Assembly: GCF_016808095.1 (NCBI RefSeq)
Contig: NC_068974.1
Coordinates: forward strand, 40,834,590 to 40,898,589
Direction of reading: 5' to 3'
DNA length: 64,000 nucleotides
DNA from: Vigna angularis
Lineage: Eukaryota > Streptophyta > Magnoliopsida > Fabales > Fabaceae
Shown: positions 12,001 to 22,002 of the stretch, in pieces
How the letters are laid out: each line of letters starts with the position of its first letter
Numbering within the stretch: position 1 is the first letter of the stretch
Translations under genes and position numbers: made by a program
The notes under the pieces: model-generated
The model's database searches: none
Told to the model about the DNA's origin: nothing
The model's input: the letters and a program-made list of their open reading frames with translations, nothing else

Positions 12001-15000
12001 GAGTGCAATGAAATCAGAGGGATGCCCTAGAGGCCAAAAATTATCATTTAACTGACGAGAAAAACAGAACACTACCTTACTGTAATTCAGTGAATCGGGA
12101 CATGTGCCTTTTGGAGTCAAACTTTGAGCACCTGATGCCTCTGTACCTCCATCTTCACACCAGCTTTTTGTCTGGTCCTTTGAGTTTATTTTTGCTTTAC
12201 GCTTTAAAAGATTCAATTCTCTTGCACTTGGCCACTTCGATTTGACACTAGGAACCATGTTTGCAACCATTTTCTGGATGTTATGTGCAGAACAAGAAGT
12301 AAAAACTCTACGATCAATCCCATTCAGATGTGGGTCTGATTTGGACACCATAAGATCTTCGTCTCTTATTACATCACTGATATCCATAAATTGTTCACAG
12401 ACATCCAAACCTACATTAATCGAGAGGAGCTTCAAGAATCAGGAGCACATAAGAATCAGGAGCACATAAACTTAGGGTGCATTAGTATAAATTTGGCATG
12501 GGGAAGGTCAGAATTCAATGATATAGTTTTCTTTGAGTGTGATTTGAATAAGCTACTCTATTTAGCTTCTATATAACGACCTTCAATTGCTTTTTTATAT
12601 GCTTAAGCTTTATATGAACATAATCAACAAATAAGTAAGCATGTTTTAAATTAAAAAAAGCACTTGAACAAATAGACTCCTAAGCGAATGGAAAGTAAAT
12701 CAATGCCTTGTTTCAACTCCTTTAGATGGGAAAAGTAAAAGGAGCATCAAAGCATTGAAAATATATGGCAGGTACTCCTTTAGTAAACCTCATAATACAA
12801 TTGTCACCAAATCAACTTCTCAACATTTGTCCATTTACATCAACTAGCGCAGATAGTGAGTTAGCATATGCCATACAAATTTAGCAATCAACAACTTATT
12901 TATTAGTCATCCTTTCAATAGCACTTCCTGGCCAATGGCACACTACACCATTAGGCATTCTTACTAACCTAAACGACGTCGAAGATTTTGCTTCTGTCGA
13001 ACCAATCGCTCCTTTGGGTTCTTTATACTATCATTTCCAATATCATATTCCTGAAATGGAACAAGACAAATATTTATGCAATAGCTGCACATGCAATCAA
13101 GACAATAGAAAACCTCAAAAGGAATTGAAAATAAAACATAAAAGAACATTTATAGGCTGCCTCTATGAGAACGTGATGGCAATTAAAAACTTCTTTTATA
13201 ATTTCATAACAAATGTAGTATCTTGAAACATCTAATTCCAATATAATGTAATCACATTACAATATTCACTAAAAATATTTATGAAAACCATTGGAAGGAA
13301 GGATGCAATTCTTTGGTATTTTGCAAAAATAAGCTGTAGTTTGGTGCTTGATCTTTTTTGCTGAAAATTTAGATCACAATCAAGTCTAGTATCAATTATT
13401 AGAGGGAAGAAACAGATTTAGATTTATAAAAGTTGTACAAAGTAGAGAAGTACTTTTTCACATTCCTTCTAGTGTCCTTACTCCTAGACCATTTACATTT
13501 CTTCTGTCTGCAATTAATATGGTATTTTTAAATCCTAACATATCGACAACAAGTGATAAAAATTTGTGTGAGAGGGAGAGTATATTGATCTACCTGGCCC
13601 CCTGATGCAAGTAAGGCACCAAATTCAAGCACCTTGTTCATATCAAAGCTGCCATCAAGGGATAGCGTTAATATCATCCAAATAAAATGTATTCATCATA
13701 ATAGAAGCAGGGAAAAACTATTTTTCAATCCATATCAAGTCTTAACTTTTCAGTTCATGGTACTCCCTAGATGCATTTTAATTTGGAAAAGATTTTTGTA
13801 GTTTGGTACACAGGTTTGGGTAAGAACTTTGGCCTAAAACTCAGTCATTGTACAGTTTAAGTGCAATTCTTTGGTCCAACACACTGAAGTACAAAGCCAA
13901 AAGTTCTAAAGATGTCTTTTAGCCCTTGAACCTTTTTCATATAATTTTGCTTATTCCTCTCTTCAGTATTCAGCCCACAGCTGTTTCAAGATATTTCTAG
14001 TTTTTATAAGCAAAGAATTGGGCAGCCTGGCGAGCACTGCCTGTTTTTTGTTTTTTATTATTTTTCTCTTTGATGTTGAAGGATTACTCCCCTTACCTGT
14101 ACTTCTTTATTTTCTCAAATAGAAATATTTTTATGCAACAAAAGAAAACTGTCAAAGAATCATTCTTTTTACAACCTTCTGAATGCACTTCCTGTAATTT
14201 TTGATTGTAAATATGGCCATGCACACAGATCCTCAATGCTACAAGATATCCCATTCTCACTCATTTGTGATAAAACAGAAGCAAAAAGTTCAGTCAAACT
14301 TATGTGCTTAACATTCTCAGCAATTGATCCAATTGCATGAGCAGCCGCAACTCGTGTATCCCAATTTTTACTGCGGAGATATTGAGAAACCTAAGCATCA
14401 CATGAAAAAAGGGTGTTAATGCCCATTATTGTTATCAACATTAAATAAAAGAAACAACCATAAGTATTTAATGATTATCTTGTACAGCTTTCAAAACACG
14501 CTGAAACCAAATTAAATCAAGTTATTAGATGTTGTTTCAGCATTAACCTACTCGTATTACAAAAGCAGGCAATCATATAACCTTGTGATGAAATTTTATT
14601 TTAAATAAAATTATTAAAAAAAGAAGCAGCAAGCAAACATTAAGAACTTCAATCTCGTTTACTTCACGAAAGAGGCTAAAAAGCATGTCAAAAAACTATT
14701 CAAAAAGCTTGAACCATCAAAAGCAGGTCAAGAAATGGTTTCATATCTCAATATTTAAACATAGAGTCATCCACCAACAAAATGTTTTTGATAGCAGAGA
14801 AACAGAGATGAAAAGGTACAAGTACATTACTAATGAAGACAGTATAATGAAACATATTACAGAAAAATAGTATGAATAGAATTTTAGCAAAACTGATACC
14901 TTCTTGAGAAGACTGGTCAAGTCTTGAGGGTGTGATTTTGCAATGTCCCCTATCTGACGAGCAGCGGTCAACCTTGTAGCTTGGGTTGACCCAGCTTTAA

Positions 15001-15129
15001 AAGTTTGGTTAAAGAAAATTCAGGAAAAAACTAAATAAAGGGTTAAGTAAATGTAAAAATAAGGAAATTGTGAAGGATACTATCCAGGAGAGTAAGCAAA
15101 CGCTGGAGCCTAGATGACTGCTGGGCCAT
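1..15129 (-). CDS. BTAF1: BTAF1/MOT1-type SNF2 ATPase (TBP-associated), 3' part outside window
   Basis: BTAF1/Mot1 uses ATP to strip TATA-binding protein from DNA in the nucleus; the Arabidopsis orthologue is also called RGD3. Coding exons on the minus strand: 15129-15081, 14994-14900, 14390-14176, 13648-13594, 13050-12969, 12410-12076, 11729-11621, 11491-10897, 10708-10576, 10380-10312, 9487-9276, 8641-8422, 8287-8114, 6765-6340, 6257-5823, 5692-5573, 5488-5024, 1575-1037, 668-176 and 99-31. All junctions are GT-AG and phase is kept throughout, giving 1630 visible residues. The start [16 protein letters not shown] is typical of plant orthologues. HEAT-like helices follow (for example [10 protein letters not shown] and [15 protein letters not shown]). 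The ATPase shows Walker A DDMGLGKT (about 1466-1473), DEGH (about 1574-1577) and SGTPIQ|N, with an intron between Q and N. The helicase C-terminal half lies beyond position 1. No frameshift or stop was seen, so the gene looks intact despite the retroelement in the 5023-1576 intron. Leader exons upstream of 15129 are unresolved. Confidence 0.95.
2180..2184. repeat. Target-site duplication ATGTG (left copy)
   Basis: Five bases directly before the left LTR. The same five bases follow the right LTR at 4245-4249. Five-bp duplications are usual for LTR retrotransposon integration. Confidence 0.88.
2185..2502 (-). repeat. 3' LTR of the gag-only element
   Basis: 318 bp, same length as the partner LTR and about 96% identical by eye, with no indels noticed. 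It is preceded (minus orientation) by the purine tract at 2503-2515. Confidence 0.92.
2503..2515 (-). other. Polypurine tract of the LTR element
   Basis: On the minus strand the sequence next to the 3' LTR is CAGGGGGGAGTAA, a purine-rich run in the position expected for the plus-strand primer. Confidence 0.75.
2515..2613 (-). pseudogene. Remnant of gypsy polyprotein C-terminus (chromodomain-like tail)
   Basis: On the minus strand this short stretch reads [15 protein letters not shown], one stop codon, then [16 protein letters not shown]. The W...ATWED...FP.F...DKV pattern matches the end of the polyprotein in plant chromodomain-type gypsy elements. Lying directly next to the purine tract, it is the end of a once longer pol gene whose middle has been lost. 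Assignment rests on motif recognition only. Confidence 0.7.
2871..3924 (-). pseudogene. Gag pseudogene of gypsy-type element (frameshifted)
   Basis: The capsid region of a plant gypsy-type Gag. The first frame (3924-3358) starts about residue 1 with a coiled-coil-like segment and contains [11 protein letters not shown] and [12 protein letters not shown], which are typical of this Gag family. It hits TAA at 3358-3360. The family sequence continues in a different frame from about 3368 ([10 protein letters not shown], then [13 protein letters not shown], then [14 protein letters not shown]) to a stop at 2871. The switch is best explained by loss of one base near 3362-3368. Downstream of the second stop, about 2815-2850, a zinc knuckle ([14 protein letters not shown]) is still readable. 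The copy is therefore dead as a Gag source. Confidence 0.85.
3905..3923 (-). other. Primer-binding site of the LTR element
   Basis: Three bases inside the 5' LTR the minus strand reads TGGTCCGACCTGCCGG. The plus strand therefore looks like the 3' end of a tRNA: a T-arm-like GAATCC followed by an acceptor strand ending GGTCGGACCA. It is not the initiator-methionine site (TGGTATCAGAGC) used by many plant gypsy elements. I did not identify the tRNA. Confidence 0.7.
3927..4244 (-). repeat. 5' LTR of the gag-only element
   Basis: 318 bp with TG...CA ends and the terminal inverted motif TGTTAGG/CCTAACA. It is the upstream LTR in the element's own (minus) orientation. On the minus strand it carries a TATA-like run, CTATAAAAAGG, near 4140-4155, which could be the element's promoter. 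Confidence 0.92.
4245..4249. repeat. Target-site duplication ATGTG (right copy)
   Basis: Matches 2180-2184 exactly and directly follows the CA end of the right LTR. Confidence 0.88.
4677..4693. repeat. (CA)n microsatellite
   Basis: About eight CA units in the BTAF1 intron, outside the LTR element. Confidence 0.9.
7578..7903. mobile_element. Possible degenerate hAT-like MITE
   Basis: A 326-bp stretch in the BTAF1 intron between exons ending at 8114 and starting at 6765. Its ends are imperfect inverted copies (CCCTGTTCGGT on the left, ACCAAACAGTGCC on the right), a style common in plant hAT-type miniature elements. No clear target duplication was found, so this is tentative. Confidence 0.3.
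10061..10311. repeat. Three-copy minisatellite abutting a BTAF1 splice donor
   Basis: About three direct copies of a 75-85 bp unit. Each contains GTGCCAATATAGAGAGAGAC, then TATCAAATATAAATGGCAG, then GCAGAAAACAGATATG. The last copy runs into the 5' splice site of the exon ending at 10312 (minus-strand donor GTGCATATCTG). The first copy contains a near-identical ATATGCAACTGCC. Confidence 0.85.
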
Positions 15130-15652
15130 GGCAAATCATTCCAAATGCTTATTTGCTCCCTTGGCCTATAATCTACAGTACCAACCAAAAAATATGCTAT
15201 CGAATAAAAGCATGGATAGAACCTTTTTGCAACAATGCATCAAAGTACTTTCTAACTTTCAGCAATCTGCATCCACATATAAGTTACCATTAAATATGAA
15301 TATTATAAAAGGCACAAATAACTTTGGTAACATCAAGCCACACTCTGTAGTAATTCCTAGGAATAGACAACACTTAACATCATGTAAAAGCCAATATTTT
15401 ATTTGCAATTTTCCAAATAACTACAGACTCTACCTGATAGTAATATTTGATAGGAATAATACAAAATAACTTGTTGGAAATATGGATAATTCACAAAACA
15501 ATATAGTAGAGCCTCTTGGTTAACATTGAGTGACTCTGTTTACATCCATATGCAAACAGAGGGAGATTATAATACGACCCAGGATTGTTACAATGTAGAA
15601 ACCATGCAACAACCAGACCGTGGATAGAGTCATCCTTGATGCATGTCCATAC

Positions 15653-15916
15653 CTTTGGGTTCTGCAGCAGCAATTTCAGTCGGGCATTAGTGCTTTCAAC
15701 AGAATCCCACAAAGCACCGTTAAGGATTTGACTTTAGCAAGTATACAGACACAATATTGAGTCAAAATGTTCAGTTTTATGGTGCACATGGACATAAAGT
15801 ACTGCCCATATCTTCGAAGGCGTACCTTGGCTGCTTAATTTGTAATGAGGGTAGGATATGGTTTGTGACATCGCTTCGGTGCTCTCTTCATGGTTGTTTT
15901 CGGGGTAATCTGACAT
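15653..15916 (-). other. Possible small spliced reading frame or BTAF1 leader exons
   Basis: On the minus strand an ATG at 15916 opens 30 codons (beginning MSDYPENNHEESTEAM) that end at a strong donor, AAG|GTACG, at 15826. After a short 94-bp intron an acceptor at 15732 opens a 79-bp segment ending at AAAG|GTATGG (15653). The segment is open as QILNGALWDSVESTNARLK, but the upstream phase joins it in another frame that stops after about 18 codons. It may be a leader exon pair of BTAF1, an upstream ORF, or a decayed gene piece. I do not recognise a protein family. Confidence 0.25.
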
Positions 15917-16013
15917 AAAAGTATAAATGATCTAAATTACTTCATTAGAACTTCTAACTTCTGTGACTTACTATATGCTTCTAATTTTAAACTGCGCTAG
16001 TATACGCTACCCT

Positions 16014-16073
16014 CCCCACCGTCCTTTATGTTAGTCTTTGCTACCCCACCGTCCTTTATGTTAGTCTTTGCTA
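16014..16073. repeat. Perfect 30-bp tandem duplication
   Basis: Two adjacent identical copies (16014-16043 and 16044-16073) of a 30-bp unit beginning CCCCACCGTCC and ending CTTTGCTA, in the leader/upstream region of BTAF1. Confidence 0.9.
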
Positions 16074-16517
16074 ATAAAAAGGAAATTCTTCTTTAATAAA
16101 ATAGAGGTGACAGTAATAGCAGTAACGTAATAATAACACATGAGCAAATGCCCAACTTGCAGCCAGATTAGTTTTTGTTGCGGCCCTTAATCTTCTACCT
16201 TTATACGCATTTCATCCACCGTAAAATGGATTGGTTTTTTCTCTCTGGCATTATAAGGTGGTCTCGACTAAACGGTCATTACGTGCAAAAAGAAGAGAGC
16301 TAGTTCGGCGAGCAAATGCGAGTAAAAATGGATTGCGGAAGACGTGAGAGTGTAAATAATGAAAGAAAAATCGAAACAAAACAAGCAAATCGTGAGTTTC
16401 GATTCGTTGATAAAGCACCATTGTATTATGCAGTGTTAAAAGATTCAACAACCCTGAATGTGGGATTCGAATGCCAGATAATTGAGAAAATAACAGTGAA
16501 AACCTATTTTCTGATTC

Positions 16518-16865
16518 GGTACCAAAATGCAGACAGCAAGCAATAATAGATCACGGGTGCGGCGGACACGAAATTGAACAAGATGAAGGAAGAGGGAAGG
16601 AGAGATAGAGAATGAGAACGAACCAGAGGCTACGGTCTCAGTGATCGTCGGTGGATTCCGGCGCCGGAGCAGAGAAAACCGCCGGTGAACAGAAGGCGGC
16701 AGAGTGTGCGAGTCGAGATAGAGAGTCCGTCAATAGCTAGGGATTAGTCGAGAGAGGACGAGAGAAAGTGTGTTATGAACCACTTTCACATTTTCCCTTT
16801 TTTATTTTTATTTGTGCAGTTCCTAGTTTTTTATTTTTATTTTTGACAAATAAAATAAATAAAAG
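16518..16865 (-). promoter_or_regulatory. BTAF1 upstream/5' leader block, duplicated copy A
   Basis: Minus-strand promoter/5'-leader-like sequence with pyrimidine-rich runs (TCTCCTTCCCTC). It aligns along its length with 20910-21235 upstream of the uL18-like gene. Shared landmarks include GGCGGCAGAGTGTGCGAGTC, GAATGAGAACGAACC, AGAGGGAAGGAGA and a shared stretch ending TTTGCAGTTCC/TGTGCAGTTCC. It lies about 1.4 kb upstream of the BTAF1 ATG, so the BTAF1 leader is probably spliced. The exact start site is not determined. Confidence 0.7.
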
Positions 16866-16955
16866 ATGTCTGGTCTCATTTTTTGCACATAGTTCCCTGT
16901 CGTCGATTTGTGACCCAGATTTGCTATCAACCAGACCAGTAATCGGTTAACCATT

Positions 16956-16960
<5 letters not shown>

Positions 16961-17002
<42 letters not shown>
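16961..17002. repeat. (TA)n microsatellite
   Basis: An uninterrupted run of about 21 TA units in the intergenic region. Confidence 0.95.
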
Positions 17003-17007
<5 letters not shown>

Positions 17008-17439
17008 ACAAATAAGATTATTTCTTTTTTGCAACTGTAAAACAGATTAATTTTCAACTATGTTTTAATAGACTTAATTACACTTTTTCTCGATTAATTA
17101 ATTTAAAATATTAAAAAAAAAACTTATAATCCTTGTTTGGAACAATTAAGTTATCTTGTTTTAAAAATGATGTAATTAGATTTTTTCTGTTAAAACATCA
17201 GTAACATACATATCAGTTTTTATTTTATTTTTTATTGATATTGTTTTATTATTATGTCAGTAACCATGTTTTATATTTAATTTAGTTTTATATTTAAAAT
17301 TTTAACTTAATTTAATTTTAATTTTGATTTATATTTAATTTAGTCTTATATATAAAATTTTAACTTAATTCTGTTTAAAAGTAAAGAGTGTTATCTTCTT
17401 AAAAAGTGTTATTAAATTAATAAGTAAGTTTAATTCCAA

Positions 17440-17443
<4 letters not shown>

Positions 17444-17482
<39 letters not shown>
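17444..17482. repeat. (AT)n microsatellite
   Basis: An uninterrupted run of about 19 AT units. Confidence 0.95.
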
Positions 17483-17483
<1 letters not shown>

Positions 17484-19326
17484 TTACAATTAAGTTTAAT
17501 TTATTAATTTCATCTCATTTTAGATACAAACAATGTTCTTTAATTTAAAAAAAAATCAAAATTTTATATATGAAAACTAAATAAAATATAGATATGACAG
17601 TAACACCTCCCTTGTAATATTATATATAAGATTATTATCACATGCACACGACAATAACTTTGATATATGATAATTTTAAAACACGTGTATAAATATATTA
17701 ATACAACGAAATTTCTATAATTTGTTAATTTTTTAAAATTGAAGAACCAATCAAACAAAAAATAAGAATTACCTTTTTTCTTTTTTCATTTTCAACCAAA
17801 TTAAAGAACAAAAAAGTGCAATTAAGTCTTATAATTAATACTTTACATAATAAATATTTATATTGTGAGATAAAATTTTGTTAAAAAGTACTTTTAATGA
17901 TGGAACTTTCAAGAAAAGATAAAGAAATATAATAATAATAACAGACTTCCATATAAAATAATGACCTAATTAGTATGTTCGTTGTTTTATTTTAATATAA
18001 TTATTTATTGCGTAAAATCTAACTACTTTTTTTTGTTATTTTGAAATATCAGGATGAAACGTGTGAAAAAGCATGAAATAATTGTATAATTATTTATTTT
18101 ATATATATATATAAACAAATTATAATGCATTATGATATGATTTTTTAAAATGAATAAAGTATTGTACATCTATATAATCTATAAATAAAAATTTTAGACA
18201 ATTTTGAAAAAAAAAATATTTTACAAAATGCGAAATACTTTTTGAAAAAATAAAGCTTTTTCATGAATATGCAAAAATACTGTTCATTATAATTAACTTT
18301 TTAATTTAATTATTTTAATTAATTCTTCGTTAAATTGTATTGACTATTTGTTTTACCCTATATTTGTTGTCTAAAAGCATGTCAAGTTTTAATTAATTTG
18401 ATTTTTTTAATATTATTGCGGGTGATTCAATTACACAATTTGTTTTTAGTATATCTTTTATTGAAAACGTATTATAAACTTCTTACTATTGTGTATCGTT
18501 CAGTGGTTTCATAATCTTCGAATATTAACCATGGACATATTATCATTATCCATTTTGTTCTTGATATAAATTTCTGAAGACGTCTTACTTGTTTTGATAG
18601 TTTCCAAAATTATTTCTTCTATTTCTGTTTTGCATAGGTTTGTAACCTAAAAACATGTCAAGTTCATGTACTTTTGTTTAGTTTTATTCAAACATATATC
18701 TTTCAATGTATAAATCAAACATATATTTATATACTCTTTTTGCCAGTATAATATATTATGTGCATAATAACTAAAGTCACTAATACTTAAATGTTAAAAT
18801 ATTAAATGTTCAGTCACAGATTTAACAACTTAATCAATTGAAACATAAATTTTAATTTAAAATATTAAAGTAACATGTGTGTAAATTTTTTATATATTTT
18901 TTAATGTTATTATATATTCAATGTTAGATTTTTAATGCATAATTTGATTTATAGTTTTTTATTTAAAGTGTGAGTTAAATTTTATTGAGGATATTGATGG
19001 GTCACTCTATTCAACTTGATTAAATCATTTATAATTTAATTAAACTTTATTCAACTAAAACTAATACACTCTTATATAGATTGGGTAATGGACAGAAGAG
19101 CCGTGATTATACAGAAAAACCTAAAAATTTAACACAGTGTCAAAGATTTAAATGGGGTGGATGGGTAAATTTAGTGGTCGTTTGTTTGTATATATTGTAA
19201 TAGATTGTTATAGATATCTAACAAAAGAATAACAAAATTTTAATTCATCAACTAGCAAATTAATGCAGAAATGAACCATAAACAATCAAATAATATCTGT
19301 TACACTACTAGTAGTTCAAAATGAGG

Positions 19327-20852
19327 TCAAATAAAAATAATCCCGTTTTCCTTAATTGTATCAAGAACGATCCCTAGTCTACCTTCAATTCTTTCATCCT
19401 TTCTGGGTTCATACGCCACTGCAAATACATCAGCTTCCATTGATCGCTCGGCAATAAGCCTTCCAACTACTCTACATGCGTCATGATCTATCAAGGATGG
19501 AAGGGAGTTTCGAAGATCCTTAGCGTTTGTGGTAGCAACACATATGACTTTGCTTGTTCCACGGTGTACCACTTTTGCATGAATAAATCTTTTTGAGAAG
19601 AAAACATTTAACAAGAATGGTCTCATGTACATATCTGTCCTTTGCTTCCATGATTTCCTGCTTGGCTTCTTTGCAGCTTCACCACGAGATCTTCGGGTAT
19701 AGGCAGCTCGAATGAAAGAATCCTACACATGTTAAGAGAAAAATATTTAGAGCATAAATTGTTTTACTTCATGCCAAATGTTCATATTTCACAATTCACA
19801 ACCCCCAACAGAAGTTTCAGGGTGCTCCTTCTACAATGTCTTTCATTGGTTAATTCTAACAACAACAATATTCTAAAATAAGCTTGTTGTATTACTCAAT
19901 TCCAAGAGGAGGAGACTGTCACGCAGATACAATCAACGTAAGGGCAAACTTAGAAGATAAATTGGAATGGGTATGAGAGAAAGGATGAGGCAAGAGAAAT
20001 AAGTAAAGTGGATAATTATGAATGTTAAGAATTTCATTGGGAAGTTCAATTACAAACGAAAATTTAGAAATTGGATGCTTTGACAGAGAAAAATAACACA
20101 ATGGAATGAGTTTGAGTATCTATTTATTAGTAAAAAAAATCGTCTCCAGAGTTTTGAATAGCCAAAACAAAAATTTAATGTGAGAATTGAAACCCAAAGG
20201 GAGAATTAGGGAATTTTCTGGGGATCAAAATAGTTTTACTTGGAGATGGAAAATTCATCCGCCCGATTTTATAATGTTACTTGTTTTGGAATATTTCTGT
20301 AATCATAACACTGCTGAAGACTCTACTATTTTCATGTTGACGAAATAATACTATCACTACATCCTTTAATTATTCATTCTTCATCTCTTATCTTTTACAG
20401 CAGTTTTAGTATCTCACAGAGAGATGAAAAAAATGTATGTATTAATTCCAAACTCATCTCACCCTTTTCTTCTGTGACATCAACAGACTGACAGATTATG
20501 AATGGGGAAATTAAATTTAATAGTTAACCGAAGAGAGAGGACATGACAATATTGATTACTGAAGAGGAAGAGCAATGATTCGTATTCCTTGATTAAACTC
20601 TGGTAGTATTTAATACATACAAATAAATAAATAATAAAAAATAGAAAAGTGGGAGAGGACTTTTGTTACCTGGGAGCGTGAGGGATTGGAAGGGTTTTTA
20701 GCGGAGCGAGATGCACTCAAAGTTAAAGAGGAAAATGAAGAAAGCCATGAAAACGAAAGCAAATTGGAATTGGAATTGGGCGTGCGAGACGGAGGCAGCG
20801 GAGAAGAGAGTGATGCACATACTGATAATACTGTTCCGGAAGAGCAACTCAT
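19327..20852 (-). CDS. uL18-like ribosomal protein (L18p/L5e family), probably organellar
   Basis: uL18 proteins bind 5S rRNA in the large ribosomal subunit. Two exons, 20852-20670 and 19722-19327, join in phase at a GT-AG intron of 947 bp and give 192 residues. The second exon carries the whole uL18 core: KVVHRGTSKVICVATTNAKD, then HDACRVVGRLIAERS, then GRLGIVLDTIKENG at the C-terminus. The first 61 residues are rich in Ser, Pro, Leu and Asn with few acidic residues, and end SARSAKNPSNPSRSQ-like before the conserved RAAYTRRSRG. This could be an organelle presequence. The length fits an organellar or bacterial-type L18 better than cytosolic L5. The ATG at 20852 is chosen because it opens the frame that joins in phase; a shorter protein starting within exon 2 cannot be excluded. 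Faces the SGR2 gene head to head. Confidence 0.75.
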
Positions 20853-20909
20853 CTGTACCTCAAATCAAGTCGCCGACGAGAACAAGTGCAGACAGTGTTA
20901 GACTTTTCT

Positions 20910-21235
20910 GATTCCATAACAAAATGCAGACCGCAACCAATGATAGATCACGCGGTGCGGGGAACAAGAAATTAAACAAGATGAAGAAAGAGGGAAGGAG
21001 AATGAGAACGAACCGGAGACTGCGGTCGAAGTGATGGCCGGGGGATTCCGGTGTCGGAACAGAGAAAATCGCCGGCGAAAAGGAGGCGGCAGAGTGTGCG
21101 AGTCGAAAGACAGCGTCAAAAGTTAGGGATTAACCGATGGACGACGATAATGTAACACTTTTCTTTTTTCCCTTTATTTTATTTTATTTTTTGCAGTTCC
21201 TTCCTTATTCTATTTTTAAGAAATAATAAATAAAT
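20910..21235 (-). promoter_or_regulatory. uL18-like gene upstream/5' leader block, duplicated copy B
   Basis: Sequence directly upstream of the uL18-like ATG (58 bp away), homologous to 16518-16865 upstream of BTAF1 and in the same orientation. The two copies stop matching at ATCAG (minus strand, about 16518 and 20910), so the shared part is upstream and leader sequence, not coding. The segment 21235-22002 beyond it is the divergent spacer to SGR2 and contains no gene. Confidence 0.7.
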
Positions 21236-21239
21236 ATAT

Positions 21240-22002
21240 ATGATTTGGTTATATTTTTATTTTAGTATTTTTTTTAAATGGAAAAAGTATAATACGAGTG
21301 ATATTTTATTCGTTTTACATTCTTTGTAAATTTCAATAAGTTTTCATTTTAGTTATTTTGACAGTCTCAACTTTTATTCTTTATTAGTTATGTTTTGCAT
21401 TTGACTAATTGAGACGAGTTGTTAGTTATAATTTGAAAATAGAATTATTTACAATATCTACAATATATGAAATTCAAACAAATATCTTTCGCGTCTGTTA
21501 ATCTAAAAATTGGAAATACAGATAACATTTTATTATTCCATATTTATTTTCTTTAAAATGGCAGTTGAAGATCTTGCATTCGAATATATTTTGTTTGAGT
21601 GGAACGTTATAGCATTAATAATTGAAAAGTATTTTGTTTGTCATTAAATTAAAAGGTTGTTTAAAACATTTATGGAAGATTGTCAGTATATTTAATTTAA
21701 TTATGTTTTAGTTATACTTAACAGTTGTGGTTTTAGAGTAAGTTCTGTTAGGAAAGGGGGTTGGGAGGAAAAGTTATATACGTAGAGCGGTGTCGGGGTG
21801 TAAGGTGTAAATGCATTGAATTCAATTCACCTGATGTTCAACGCATGCCATCGCTCTCTGTCTTTCGATGTTTCTTTCCTTTGTTTGCTAATTCTTAGTA
21901 TTTATAATACTGATTATTAGAGAATAGTGAGAGAAAGAGAGAGGGGGAGGCAGAGTAGAAGTGAAGGATTCTTTGCTTGTTGGCGGTGGAAACCACGGCG
22001 CG
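21240..22002. other. Divergent spacer between uL18-like gene and SGR2
   Basis: About 760 bp holding the SGR2 promoter and 5' leader. The last 100 bp before the SGR2 ATG are rich in GA repeats (GAGAGAAAGAGAGAGGGGGAGG, shown here only as type: purine-rich leader at about 21921-21955). No reading frame of interest. Confidence 0.5.

Larger units (their letters stand above)
16870..19320. other. AT-rich intergenic region
   Basis: About 2.4 kb between the BTAF1 upstream block and the 3' end of the uL18-like gene. Very AT-rich, with two long AT microsatellites and no reading frame that resembles a protein. I see no gene here. Confidence 0.7.

Noticed and set aside
20686..20901. Plus-strand acidic frame opposite uL18 exon 1
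   Set aside because: Opposite strand of an exon that joins in phase to a conserved protein; no splice partners found on the plus strand.
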